Positions 6,308 through 13,305 of a stretch of 28,387 nt of DNA are shown here, in pieces; within the stretch, counting starts at the first letter, position 1, and each line of letters starts with the position of its first letter. The DNA comes from Bacteroidales bacterium UBA4866 (GTDB lineage Bacteria > Bacteroidota > Bacteroidia > Bacteroidales > P3). The position numbers were made by a program, and so were the translations under genes. The notes under the pieces are model-generated. The model had not been told where the DNA came from, ran no database searches, and worked only from the letters and a program-made list of their open reading frames with translations. The stretch spans positions 6,067-34,453 of the forward strand of contig DHDW01000033.1 in the NCBI GenBank assembly GCA_002399565.1, in the 5' to 3' direction.

Positions 6308-6574
6308 ATGAATAACAAAAAAAATAACAAAAAAAGGGTCAATCGTCCTTGCAGACAGCTTCACAAGTTGAGATATTACAAGAAAATACAAGACTTGACA
6401 AAAGAGCATTACGAGCCTGGAGAGAGTATTTTAGTTAGAGTGTTCTTTAAACATATTTATCCTATATATCCAATGTCATATAGCCAATTCAGACATATAC
6501 TTGAAGAACCATCATTAAATGCTCGAATTGCAGAGTTAGAAGAACAGGAAGAAAAAAAAGGTCAGAAAGAATAA
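6308..6574 (+). CDS. Small basic hypothetical protein, last early gene; possible regulator
   Basis: From the ATG at 6308 the product has 88 residues with a strongly basic N-terminus (NNKKNNKKRVNRPCRQLHKL), a middle YEPGESILVRVFFKHIYPIYP, then a helix-turn-helix-like segment (MSYSQFRHILEEPSLNARI) and an acidic coiled tail. An in-frame ATG at 6251 would add 19 residues but lies inside the inverted-repeat loop with no conserved-looking sequence, so 6308 is preferred. Position at the end of the early block, before the late genes, is where Mu places its middle and late activators Mor and C. No sequence match to Mor/C is visible, so the regulatory role is inference. Confidence 0.5.
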   Translation: MNNKKNNKKRVNRPCRQLHKLRYYKKIQDLTKEHYEPGESILVRVFFKHIYPIYPMSYSQFRHILEEPSLNARIAELEEQEEKKGQKE

Positions 6575-6579
6575 ATTAT

Positions 6580-6587
6580 TATATTTG
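6580..6587 (+). promoter_or_regulatory. Promoter -7 element for the secreted-protein gene
   Basis: TATATTTG is a perfect match to the Bacteroidota -7 consensus TAnnTTTG and lies 20 bp upstream of the ATG at 6608. No good TTTG is seen at the -33 distance, so this promoter may be weak or need help. It would let the secreted-protein gene be expressed independently of the early operon. Confidence 0.45.
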
Positions 6588-6607
6588 CAGAATTAAAAAT
6601 ATAGAAT

Positions 6608-7438
6608 ATGAAAAAGATAACATTATTTACAGTATTATTCTTAATCGCATTCAGCGGTTTTTCTCAAAAGGAAAACAAGTTTAGATTAAGAAGTATAGAT
6701 AATACAATGTATAGAGAAATTATCTCTAATTGGAGCAGAGGTTTTTATTTGATTACAAAAATAGAAAGTGGTTTAGATGATAATTATTCAAAGTTACAAT
6801 ACGGAGCAAGAGATAAGAACAAAGTAAATCTTGTTGAGGTAGATAGTATAATTAGAGAGTTAAAAGCCGAGAAAGATTTGTCAAGGTTCACTAAAAATTT
6901 AGAAAAAGCTTATTCTCAAATTTGTTTGGAATGTTATCAAAAAGAATACAAAGCACAAGTTGATGAAAACATTAAGAATATGCAATATTATGATTATAGA
7001 CAAGATTGGCTATATTGTTCAAATTTACAAGAGTTAAGGAGTAAATCTGATTCTATTGCTTCAATTGCAAAAAGAAAATTTTATTTTATAAATACTGGTT
7101 CAAAAAAAACAGTTATGATATATAGGGATGCTCCTAAAGACTCAAGTTTTCATTTTGAACTATATATGTGGTTTGATTTAGGAGGCAATATAGGAGGTAA
7201 TAAAGATTTGGAAATTGAAGGAGAGGAATATTATATTTTTAGTGAAATGATTGGAACGTTTTTAGATGTTTTCCCTTTTTGGAAATCGTATATTGATCCA
7301 ATGGCTAATATTGATGAAGTAGCTAATAATACAAATAAAATAAATTCTAAGATTATACAAGTAAAAGATAAACGCATAAGTTATTCATTGCGGAAAAAAG
7401 ATGATAAACAATGGCATTTGTATGGTAGGTTATTATAA
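6608..7438 (+). CDS. Secreted protein of unknown function (likely moron)
   Basis: The 276-residue protein starts with a clear signal peptide (KKITLFTVLFLIAFSGFSQ), of the form common in Bacteroidota, with cleavage probably near residues 19-20. The mature part is charged, with many aromatic residues, three cysteines, and no domain I recognise. No lipobox cysteine follows the signal peptide, so a periplasmic or released protein is expected. It stands alone between its own -7 element and a strong terminator, and is followed by opposing genes. This is the layout of a moron: a cargo gene expressed from the prophage to benefit the lysogen. The function is unknown. Confidence 0.7.
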   Translation: MKKITLFTVLFLIAFSGFSQKENKFRLRSIDNTMYREIISNWSRGFYLITKIESGLDDNYSKLQYGARDKNKVNLVEVDSIIRELKAEKDLSRFTKNLEKAYSQICLECYQKEYKAQVDENIKNMQYYDYRQDWLYCSNLQELRSKSDSIASIAKRKFYFINTGSKKTVMIYRDAPKDSSFHFELYMWFDLGGNIGGNKDLEIEGEEYYIFSEMIGTFLDVFPFWKSYIDPMANIDEVANNTNKINSKIIQVKDKRISYSLRKKDDKQWHLYGRLL

Positions 7439-7442
7439 TGAG

Positions 7443-7471
7443 AAAAGCGAGGCAAAAACCTCGCTTTTTTT
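7443..7471 (+). terminator. Intrinsic terminator, usable in both directions
   Basis: A 10-bp perfect stem (AAAAGCGAGG at 7443-7452 and CCTCGCTTTT at 7459-7468) closes a 6-nt loop and runs into seven Ts at 7465-7471. On the plus strand it ends the secreted-protein transcript, starting 5 bp after its stop codon. On the minus strand the same stem is followed by TTTTCTCATT and can end the tRNA-like transcript coming from the right. Confidence 0.85.
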
Positions 7472-7487
7472 ATTATAATATCAATAA

Positions 7488-7561
7488 TTTTCAAGGTGGG
7501 ATTCGAACCCACGACCTACTCCTTAGCAGGGAGTCGCTCTATCCAGCTGAGCTACTCGGTC
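7488..7561 (-). tRNA. tRNA-Ser(GCU)-like RNA with a broken acceptor stem
   Basis: Read on the minus strand from 7561 this folds as a tRNA. The D stem GCTC/GAGC holds the loop AGCTGGATA. The anticodon stem ACTCC/GGAGT holds loop CTGCTAA with anticodon GCT at 7527-7525. The variable loop AGGTC is 5 nt. The T stem GTGGG/CCCAC holds TTCGAAT. All invariant body bases are right. Two features are wrong for a working tRNA-Ser: the variable region is short (class I), although serine tRNAs have a long arm, and the acceptor strands GACCGAG and CTTGAAA pair at only four of seven positions (three Watson-Crick plus one G·T), with the outer three mismatched. No CCA is encoded. A strong promoter sits just upstream, so it is probably transcribed. 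It may be a tRNA-like regulatory RNA or a decayed tRNA gene. Confidence 0.65.
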
Positions 7562-7565
7562 ACTG

Positions 7566-7596
7566 CAAATATATAAAGTATTTTTTTAATGACAAA
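7566..7596 (-). promoter_or_regulatory. Consensus Bacteroidota promoter driving the tRNA-like RNA
   Basis: On the minus strand TTTG (7596-7593) is followed by 19 bp and then TATATTTG (7573-7566), an exact fit to the TTTG-N19-21-TAnnTTTG consensus. The expected transcription start falls within a few bases of 7561, the first base of the tRNA-like fold, so the RNA would have little or no leader. This is the best promoter match in the window. Confidence 0.75.
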
Positions 7597-7600
7597 ATAC

Positions 7601-8098
7601 TTACTCTCTTTTTGTGTTAAGAGTTATTTCTAATTGGGTTGTTTTTGGCGATGCTAAGGTGTTTAGAATTGTAAACTCATACGTTTCTTTTGTGTCTTGA
7701 AGTTCTTTGTTGTTGTTTTCAAAATCAGTTTCGGTTCTTACCATATATGAGGCATTGGATGGCTTGAAGTTTTGGAGTTCGGTAAATATTTTATCTGGTA
7801 AATCTAACGCATCTAATTCTTCATCTTGAAATTTACTTTCATTTGAAGTGCTGGCATTCTTTTTGGTTATAATATGTAATGTTAGGTTTATGTTGCCTTC
7901 TTGTGTCTTATTTCCAAGTGTACGCCATCTTATATTTTTAAATTCTATAAATACGGCTGGTGTGTCGAATGCTTCACTTTCTTCTGCATCATCAACTTGA
8001 TTGTTCCATAAATCAACGTATTGGATTAATTGGAAGTCGTTATCATCAAGAATTGATAATAATGCTGTTTCAATTTCTTTGTATAATTGCTTTCTCAT
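7601..8098 (-). CDS. Probable Mu gp37-like tail/connector protein
   Basis: The 165-residue protein has a tail-terminator-like plan: N-terminal helix (RKQLYKEIETALLSILDD), then strands around TPAVFIEFKNIRW, GNINLTLHIITK, and a late TYEFTILNTLASPKTTQLEI. Mu-like phages place such a protein (gp37 or its analogue) after gpG in the head-to-tail joining module, and this gene is directly after the gpG-like one. The overlap TAATG shares one base. It is the last gene of the leftward head operon. Family placement is by context and fold pattern, so moderate confidence. Confidence 0.55.
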   Translation of the reverse strand: MRKQLYKEIETALLSILDDNDFQLIQYVDLWNNQVDDAEESEAFDTPAVFIEFKNIRWRTLGNKTQEGNINLTLHIITKKNASTSNESKFQDEELDALDLPDKIFTELQNFKPSNASYMVRTETDFENNNKELQDTKETYEFTILNTLASPKTTQLEITLNTKRE

Positions 8099-8490
8099 TA
8101 TAATAGGTTGTTTAAATAGTCATTAATATTATGTTCTATTATCTCTTTGCAGATTTCCTGCACTTTGGGGCTATCTCCTATAAATTGACGTTTTGGCATT
8201 GTGAATCCTTTTCCTCTTCCAGCTCGCAAGCCTTCGTTGTGAACAGCAGCATAAGGAGTGTCGCTGGTAAATTCAACTGAGTTATTAATTACTGTTGCTT
8301 TAATTCCTCTTCTTAACCTTGCTGAAACAATCATTAAAGAACCGTGTGCCTTTATGTTCTTACGAGGTTTCCACTTGTCGTCAAAAAAAGCTTTGCGTTC
8401 AAAGTTCTTGTCAAACTCATCTTTAATCTCTACTTTAATATCGTTTAAAGTCTCCTTTAATACCTCTTTAAAATCCTTTTTATTTGCCAT
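8098..8490 (-). CDS. Phage virion morphogenesis protein, Mu gpG-like
   Basis: The 130-residue protein carries the family pattern: charged N-terminal helix, then WKPRKN, LMIVSARLRRGIKATVINNSVEF-type segment, TPYAAVHNEGLRAG and the C-terminal TMPKRQFIGDSPKV. The 'pYA..HN.G' and 'MP.RQF.G' motifs identify the phage virion morphogenesis family (Mu G, related to HK97 gp10 and tail-completion proteins). It acts in joining or completing head and tail. The start codon lies 11 bp inside the gpF-like gene and its end shares a base with the next gene, so all are coupled. Confidence 0.85.
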   Translation of the reverse strand: MANKKDFKEVLKETLNDIKVEIKDEFDKNFERKAFFDDKWKPRKNIKAHGSLMIVSARLRRGIKATVINNSVEFTSDTPYAAVHNEGLRAGRGKGFTMPKRQFIGDSPKVQEICKEIIEHNINDYLNNLL

Positions 8491-9295
8491 TTTGAAGTTT
8501 ATTAATTACTGATTGAACTTCTTTCTTATCCTTATAATAAGGGTGTTTTTCGGGAAATACAATGTTTTTTTGTCCAGGATTAAATCTGAACATTTCCATT
8601 GTGTTCTTCCCGCTATTGTTAAGTTTTGTCGTTGCAATAACTCCACTTTTGATTGCTTCCTCTGAATCGGATTTTGTGTATTTCCTTGCAAGAACCTCTA
8701 CGACTGAACAGCGACAACGCCAGCCATTAGGGGGGTAATATGCTGCCCAAAAAGGGTCGTTTTTAGGAAGGGTTATTTCATGCAACGCCTGGTGTGATGC
8801 TCTTACTTTATCGTCGTCTGCTGTTCTGTATTGCAACATATATCTTTCAGTGTCGTCTGAATATTCGCTCCAACGTGCTGCTTGTTGAGATGAGCCAATT
8901 GCGAATTGGTATTCTGCTTCAAGGTAGTTTTTGTTATAGTCATCATTTATTTGGGCTACATCATTCTTGAACTTTGTGAAAGGTTTTACTTTGTCGTTTT
9001 CATCCAGGAGCAATTTACCAACCTCTTTCATTTGCTGGTGTGTTTTAAAGGCTGAGAATTGAAATGTATTATTCCTTAATGCAGTTAGCATTTCTTCAGG
9101 TATTTCGTTGTCTTTAATCCCGAAATCAATGGCTTTGTTGAAAATGTTATTGGTTTCCTCTATTAAAGCTTTTATGTCCTTTTCTTTTAGGTATTCTACT
9201 TTATATCCTTTCTTTTTGTGAATATATTTTATTGCTATTTCAAAAAGTTCTTCCAGCTTGTTAGGGGGCGTCTCAAACTTGTCTGTCAACTCCAA
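8480..9295 (-). CDS. Head morphogenesis protein, Mu gpF-like
   Basis: The 271-residue protein has the hallmark FWAAYYPPNGWRCRCSV of the gpF / SPP1 gp7 head-morphogenesis family (PF04233), preceded by the typical 'W..Y..D...M.QYRTADDDKVR..H' stretch. These minor head proteins sit near the portal and are needed for capsid assembly or DNA delivery. The order portal, gpF, gpG is conserved in Mu. It starts 8 bp after the portal gene. Length is shorter than Mu gpF by roughly a third, mostly at the N- and C-termini, but the core motif is complete. Confidence 0.9.
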   Translation of the reverse strand: MELTDKFETPPNKLEELFEIAIKYIHKKKGYKVEYLKEKDIKALIEETNNIFNKAIDFGIKDNEIPEEMLTALRNNTFQFSAFKTHQQMKEVGKLLLDENDKVKPFTKFKNDVAQINDDYNKNYLEAEYQFAIGSSQQAARWSEYSDDTERYMLQYRTADDDKVRASHQALHEITLPKNDPFWAAYYPPNGWRCRCSVVEVLARKYTKSDSEEAIKSGVIATTKLNNSGKNTMEMFRFNPGQKNIVFPEKHPYYKDKKEVQSVINKLQNGK

Positions 9296-9303
9296 GTTAC
9301 CCC

Positions 9304-10596
9304 CTATTCGAAAAAATTGTCAGGATATGGTTGAGAAGTTAATTTGACATTTGGACTCGGATTTTCTTTTTTGCCAATGATATCTATGTTATAACGCTTA
9401 ATGAAGTATTCAGGGTTAATGTCATAGTATTGTAGAAGCATTGCTTCTGTTGTTTGTATTTCCTTTGGAGTGAATTCATAAGTATCATCCCAGTCGAAGC
9501 GATAACCTTCAAGAGCAAACCCATGACGAACCATAAATGGTAGTAGTTTGTTGTTAATGAAGTCTCTTGCATCATCTGAATAAGAAGCCATAATTTCGTC
9601 AAATCCTACAAGGTGAGTTTCGCCCTGGCTTCTTGAAGCACCATCGTCAAATGCCATTGTTTGACCTGCCATGCACTTAGAAATTTGCTGATCGCAACGT
9701 TCAATACGTTTGTCGAATACCATATAGGCATCGCCTTTGGAAGTTTCAATCATTTCCAACTTGGTGCCTGCAGGGAAAAGCCCCCAGGCTGATGAACCCA
9801 TGGAAGAAAGCATTTTTTTTATACTTTTATTATCTTCTTCATTACGGCTTTCAGAATTTGCATAAAGGATTGGAACACCAAATTTTTCGGCAAAGTTATC
9901 CCAGAATATCTCTACGTATTTTTTAGAGATTGCTTTTGGTGATGCTTTAAGAAAACAACCTAAATTATCTTTTCTGCCTATTTCCAAAGACCAATCGGAT
10001 ATTGAACCTTTTCGGTAATCAAATCCTTGTGCAGGTTCATCACTTTGCTCTTTTATTATTACACCATATTCAGGAATAACGTGTCGGCGAGGTACGAGTT
10101 CAATATTCTCAAACTGCATAACTCCATCAACATTTATGATGCTGCCAAATTGGACTAAGGAATGACCATAAAACTTTGTTTCAGTTATTAAGTCCAATAA
10201 ATCTTTAAACCATATTTGCTCGAAGTGTTCTGTGAGTTCTTTGTTTTCCTCGTTGGTTTTCTTAGCTACTAAACGAAATTTCTTTTGTTTTAAGTTAGTT
10301 CTTATGCGAAGAGCAACACCCTCAACATGGGAGTCAAGATAGGTTGTAAAGTCATATATATCATATAACTTTCTTCTGTTTGGGTTTTCTAATTGAAGTG
10401 CAGCTTTATGTGCATCTCGCCAGGCTCCAATATCTTTTTTTGTAAGATCTTTAGATGACTGCTCTAATTGGATAATTAGACTTCTCGCCTTTTCGATTGT
10501 TTCTGCAGTTACTTTATCGGCTAAAAGGATTTGTCTTAGTTCTTGAGACTCACGACCAAATATTTGGCTTATTTTTTCTTTTATATTCATTACCAT
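9304..10596 (-). CDS. Portal protein, Mu gp29-like (DUF935)
   Basis: The 430-residue protein fits the Mu portal family: a segment FTTYLDSHVEGVALRIRTNL followed by KKFRLVAKK, a central FYGHSLVQFGSII, the YVEIFWDNFAEKFGVPILYA block and a C-terminal PKEIQTTEAMLLQYYDINPE. DUF935 proteins form the dodecameric ring through which DNA enters the head. Two starts are possible: ATG at 10596, used here, and ATG at 10590 which would share one base with the stop of the preceding gene (TAATG), a spacing used elsewhere in this operon. Between gp36-like and gpF-like genes, as in Mu. Confidence 0.9.
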   Translation of the reverse strand: MVMNIKEKISQIFGRESQELRQILLADKVTAETIEKARSLIIQLEQSSKDLTKKDIGAWRDAHKAALQLENPNRRKLYDIYDFTTYLDSHVEGVALRIRTNLKQKKFRLVAKKTNEENKELTEHFEQIWFKDLLDLITETKFYGHSLVQFGSIINVDGVMQFENIELVPRRHVIPEYGVIIKEQSDEPAQGFDYRKGSISDWSLEIGRKDNLGCFLKASPKAISKKYVEIFWDNFAEKFGVPILYANSESRNEEDNKSIKKMLSSMGSSAWGLFPAGTKLEMIETSKGDAYMVFDKRIERCDQQISKCMAGQTMAFDDGASRSQGETHLVGFDEIMASYSDDARDFINNKLLPFMVRHGFALEGYRFDWDDTYEFTPKEIQTTEAMLLQYYDINPEYFIKRYNIDIIGKKENPSPNVKLTSQPYPDNFFE

Positions 10597-11024
10597 TCGT
10601 TATTATTTTTTTCGCTTGAACCCCATTGAATTGCTTGATGTTCTTCTTCTGTTCCTGATGCACTGCCTGCAAGTGGTAGGTTAGGTTGAATTATTCCTTT
10701 TTGAACATCTTTAAGCCAGTTAATGGCATATTCATACCTCAAAGTTCTTATCTCAGAAGCTAATTTTGCAGGCAACCATGCTATAAGATTATACAGTGCT
10801 ATATCTGCTATAATTAGTACTAATTTGGAATTTCTTGCAGTACCTGTTGCGGCAAATGTTGCTTCAACATCATATCGTGAACGAAGATAGCCTGACGCCT
10901 CTTCTATTGCTTGAGTAATTGCTTTGTCAAGATTGGTTTCTTCACTTTGCATGATTACATCTAATGATTTTGTGTCAACAATTGAACTAAAATCTGTTAC
11001 TTCTATAAACATATTACCATTCAT
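10590..11024 (-). CDS. Mu gp36-like protein (DUF1320)
   Basis: The 144-residue protein matches DUF1320: an N-terminal helix pair (NLDKAITQAIEEASGYLRSR), the core DVEATFAATG, then LVLIIADIALYNLIAWLPA and YEYAINWLKDVQKG. Mu gp36 is a head protein of unresolved role, probably in head-tail connection. The gene overlaps the terminase stop by 11 bp at the first ATG; the second ATG, at 11012, starts 1 bp after that stop and is an equally good choice. Its last residues NEW are also the last residues of the terminase. Confidence 0.8.
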   Translation of the reverse strand: MNGNMFIEVTDFSSIVDTKSLDVIMQSEETNLDKAITQAIEEASGYLRSRYDVEATFAATGTARNSKLVLIIADIALYNLIAWLPAKLASEIRTLRYEYAINWLKDVQKGIIQPNLPLAGSASGTEEEHQAIQWGSSEKNNNEW

Positions 11025-12537
11025 TTTTAATTTTTCGCTTGCCTGTTATTGGTTGAAAGCTTAATTGTTTTATTTTTTCATTGATTTTCCATACGCCACC
11101 TTCTATACAATCGGGTCCGTCGGCAGGGTATGAAAGTTGAGGATTAACACCTAAAAATTGATCTGCTAACCTTTGCATGTTGGGGTTATCTTCTTCTTCA
11201 ATATTGAAGATTAATTGACCATTTCTATTAAGTGGTTCTAAGTTTCCTTCAATACGGACAAACTTCTCAGGTTTTTTTCTGTCATCACCAATAATTGAAA
11301 GGTAACCTTCCTTTTCTCCTACTTCATCAAATAAAGGTCTGAATACCTGCTCAAAAAATGGGTCTTGAAGTGTATTGTTTTCAATATAATTGTATACTTG
11401 AGTTTTGCCTTTGCATTTGTCGTTAAGGACATAAAACCAATTAATGAATTTGGAGTTTGAAGTTTGGTCAAGAAAACCTGTATAGATATAAAATTTACCA
11501 TTTTTATTACCAAGTAAGAAACATGACTTGTAGGAAACTCCTTTTGTTTTTGTCGCCTTGTCCTTATTCGATGTTGAAGGGTCAGCATATATAACTGCAA
11601 AATCAAGCTCTTTAAGTTTAGGAACTTTGCCCCAGGTTATTTCTTTGAATATAGTACCTTCAACAACTGGATTGTTAAAGTATTCCTGTTGAGCTGAACG
11701 TAGGGAGATTTTGGAGAGTACTCTATCTATATGGGCTTCGGTATTTTTTGCAGCCCATGTTGTTTTACCGTCTTTATCTCTAATGTTGACTATGTCCCAA
11801 TGGTCAGCAACTTTACCTGCTCTTGTAATAAAACAATCTTTTGCAATTATATTTCCACAACAAATGATAAGTAGTGGTTCAGAAATTGAACGTGTAGGAT
11901 ACAGAGCTTGTTCAAACCAATCCCAATTCTTTTTGACTGTTTCGGGATTTCGGGTTGCTTCATCAGTATCGAAGTCGTCGGGGATGATAACATCTGGTCT
12001 AATTTCATCATTCCTTGTACCACGAGGTGATTGCCCAGCTCCAACTGCTCTAAATGATGCTCCGCTTAATGTTGTAAATTCTCCACTTTCCCAAGCTCCA
12101 AGGTTCTTTTGTTCGCCATAATAGGCTTTAATTCTTGGATTGGAATCTAAGTTTGCACGGTAAGGCTCAAGTAGTCTTGCTGCATTATCTAATGAATTTG
12201 AAGTTAAAATGATGTTGCGTTTTTTTCCTATTAATACAAGATATAGGACAGCAAACATTACAAGTGTTGATTTTGCTAATTCTCTCGACCACGACAAAAC
12301 CTCATACCATTCAGGATTATTTAGTACTCGGTTTAAAAATTTAATATGAAATGGTGCAAAATCTGCTTTTGCAAATTTTGGAAAAAAGAACTTACACCAT
12401 TCAGCTGGACGAGCTTCAAGATATTCTCTGTGTTTTTGAATTTCTACAGGATCCCGAAACTCCACATAACAGTCTGAGAGGAGATTCTTTCTATATTTCT
12501 CCCAATACAAATAAGCTTTCTTGTCAGCAGTTTTCAT
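11014..12537 (-). CDS. terL: Terminase large subunit, Mu gp28-like
   Basis: The 507-residue protein has the terminase plan. The ATPase part shows a Walker A-like loop WSRELAKST and a motif DVIIPDDFD with the acidic pair of Walker B. The C-terminal RNase H-like nuclease opens with DFAVIYADPSTSN, the first catalytic aspartate strand, and further acidic residues such as GDDRKKPE follow. It packages DNA into proheads and cuts it. In Mu packaging starts from the integrated copy. It starts at the end of the small terminase gene (TAATG) and is followed by the gp36-like gene. Length is normal for the family. Confidence 0.92.
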   Translation of the reverse strand: MKTADKKAYLYWEKYRKNLLSDCYVEFRDPVEIQKHREYLEARPAEWCKFFFPKFAKADFAPFHIKFLNRVLNNPEWYEVLSWSRELAKSTLVMFAVLYLVLIGKKRNIILTSNSLDNAARLLEPYRANLDSNPRIKAYYGEQKNLGAWESGEFTTLSGASFRAVGAGQSPRGTRNDEIRPDVIIPDDFDTDEATRNPETVKKNWDWFEQALYPTRSISEPLLIICCGNIIAKDCFITRAGKVADHWDIVNIRDKDGKTTWAAKNTEAHIDRVLSKISLRSAQQEYFNNPVVEGTIFKEITWGKVPKLKELDFAVIYADPSTSNKDKATKTKGVSYKSCFLLGNKNGKFYIYTGFLDQTSNSKFINWFYVLNDKCKGKTQVYNYIENNTLQDPFFEQVFRPLFDEVGEKEGYLSIIGDDRKKPEKFVRIEGNLEPLNRNGQLIFNIEEEDNPNMQRLADQFLGVNPQLSYPADGPDCIEGGVWKINEKIKQLSFQPITGKRKIKNEW

Positions 12538-12980
12538 TATACTAACTTACTTTTTATATATAAATCAAAGACTTTGGAATATTCTTGAGACTTTTTAAGG
12601 TCTTGAGGTCGCAACCATTCAAGTATTTCAGTTATTACAGTGATTGTGTCGCTGAGAGATGTTTCTTTTTCAAACTTTTCAATTGATTTGGATAGCTTGC
12701 CAATGGTATCGGCTTCTGCTGGAGTTGCGTAACGTTCTCCTTCGGGTCTCTTCTCAATTGCTTCATTGATTGCAGCTAATTGCTTGTAAATCTTATTAAG
12801 CTGTTCCTGGCGTGTTGCTGCAAGTGAGACTTTTTCCTTATTCCAATTCTCTCCTTTAATCCACTTATTTATAGTGGTCTTAGAAACACCTACTTTTTCT
12901 GCGATTTCTATTTGCGTGAAATCTCCTTTAACGAAAAGTTGACGAGCAATGTCTTTCTTGTTTTGCAAATCCTTACTCAT
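12537..12980 (-). CDS. terS: Terminase small subunit-like, helix-turn-helix
   Basis: From the ATG at 12980 the product has 147 residues: SKDLQNKKDIARQLFVKGDF, then the helix-turn-helix TQIEIAEKVGVSKTTINKWI, followed by a long charged helical region suited to oligomerisation. This is the plan of small terminases of Mu-like phages (Mu gp27 region). A longer frame reaches 13076, but it would run over the promoter and control region, so it is rejected; an ATG at 12986 is also possible. The gene leads the leftward head operon, whose -7 element lies 23 bp upstream of the chosen start. It binds the packaging start site and stimulates the large subunit. Confidence 0.75.
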   Translation of the reverse strand: MSKDLQNKKDIARQLFVKGDFTQIEIAEKVGVSKTTINKWIKGENWNKEKVSLAATRQEQLNKIYKQLAAINEAIEKRPEGERYATPAEADTIGKLSKSIEKFEKETSLSDTITVITEILEWLRPQDLKKSQEYSKVFDLYIKSKLV

Positions 12981-13002
12981 ATACATTATTATAAATATTA
13001 TG

Positions 13003-13051
13003 CAAATGTAGTTTTGGAGAGCTTTTTTTTGGTGAAAAGTGCTGGTGGCTG
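13003..13051 (-). promoter_or_regulatory. Leftward late promoter with upstream activator-type box
   Basis: On the minus strand the box CAGCCACCAGCACTTTTC (13051-13034) is followed by 23 bp and then TACATTTG (13010-13003), a perfect -7 element. No TTTG is present at -33; the box takes its place. The layout is an exact mirror of the rightward promoter. This would start the head operon near 12996. Confidence 0.7.
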
Positions 13052-13063
13052 GTAGTTTTATAT

Positions 13064-13112
13064 CAGCGGCTGGCACTTTTCCGATTTTTATTTTTTTGTG
13101 ATAGTATTATTG
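13064..13112 (+). promoter_or_regulatory. Rightward late promoter with upstream activator-type box
   Basis: The box CAGCGGCTGGCACTTTTC (13064-13081) matches the leftward box at 14 of 18 positions and is followed by 23 bp and TATTATTG (13105-13112), one base off the -7 consensus TAnnTTTG. A TTTG at 13095-13098 is too close to serve as -33. Expected start is near 13119, giving a leader of about 45 nt before the first gene at 13165. Confidence 0.62.
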
Positions 13113-13164
13113 CAACTCAAACGAATGGGCAAAATTGATTTTATGAAATTAAAAAATTAAGCTT

Positions 13165-13305
13165 ATGCAAAGTATTAGAAGAGCAATTAAAAGAGGGAAT
13201 GCGGTTATCTACAATAATGGTAACGGATATGATATTATGAGAAAAAAAGGAGCATCGAAAAGAGCCTGGTGTTTTGCATTAAAAAACGAAATTAAGCAAT
13301 TCTAA
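13165..13305 (+). CDS. Small basic hypothetical protein (46 aa) heading the late operon
   Basis: A short frame from ATG at 13165 encodes 46 residues, strongly basic (QSIRRAIKRGNAVIYNNGNG and MRKKGASKRAWCFALKNEIK). The stop TAATG shares one base with the next gene's ATG, the same coupling seen elsewhere here, which is the best evidence that it is real. No family is recognised. First position in the rightward late operon and high charge would allow a DNA- or capsid-binding role, as a guess. Confidence 0.55.
   Translation: MQSIRRAIKRGNAVIYNNGNGYDIMRKKGASKRAWCFALKNEIKQF

Noticed and set aside
7438-7620. A 60-codon plus-strand frame with GGIRTHDLLLSRESLYPAEL
   Set aside because: It is a mistranslation of the antisense of the tRNA-like gene and terminator; GGIRTHDL is a well-known artefact of reading tRNA genes as protein.
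12981-13076. Upstream extension of the small terminase frame to 13076
   Set aside because: It covers the -7 element and the late promoter box, and the added residues look like untranslated DNA.
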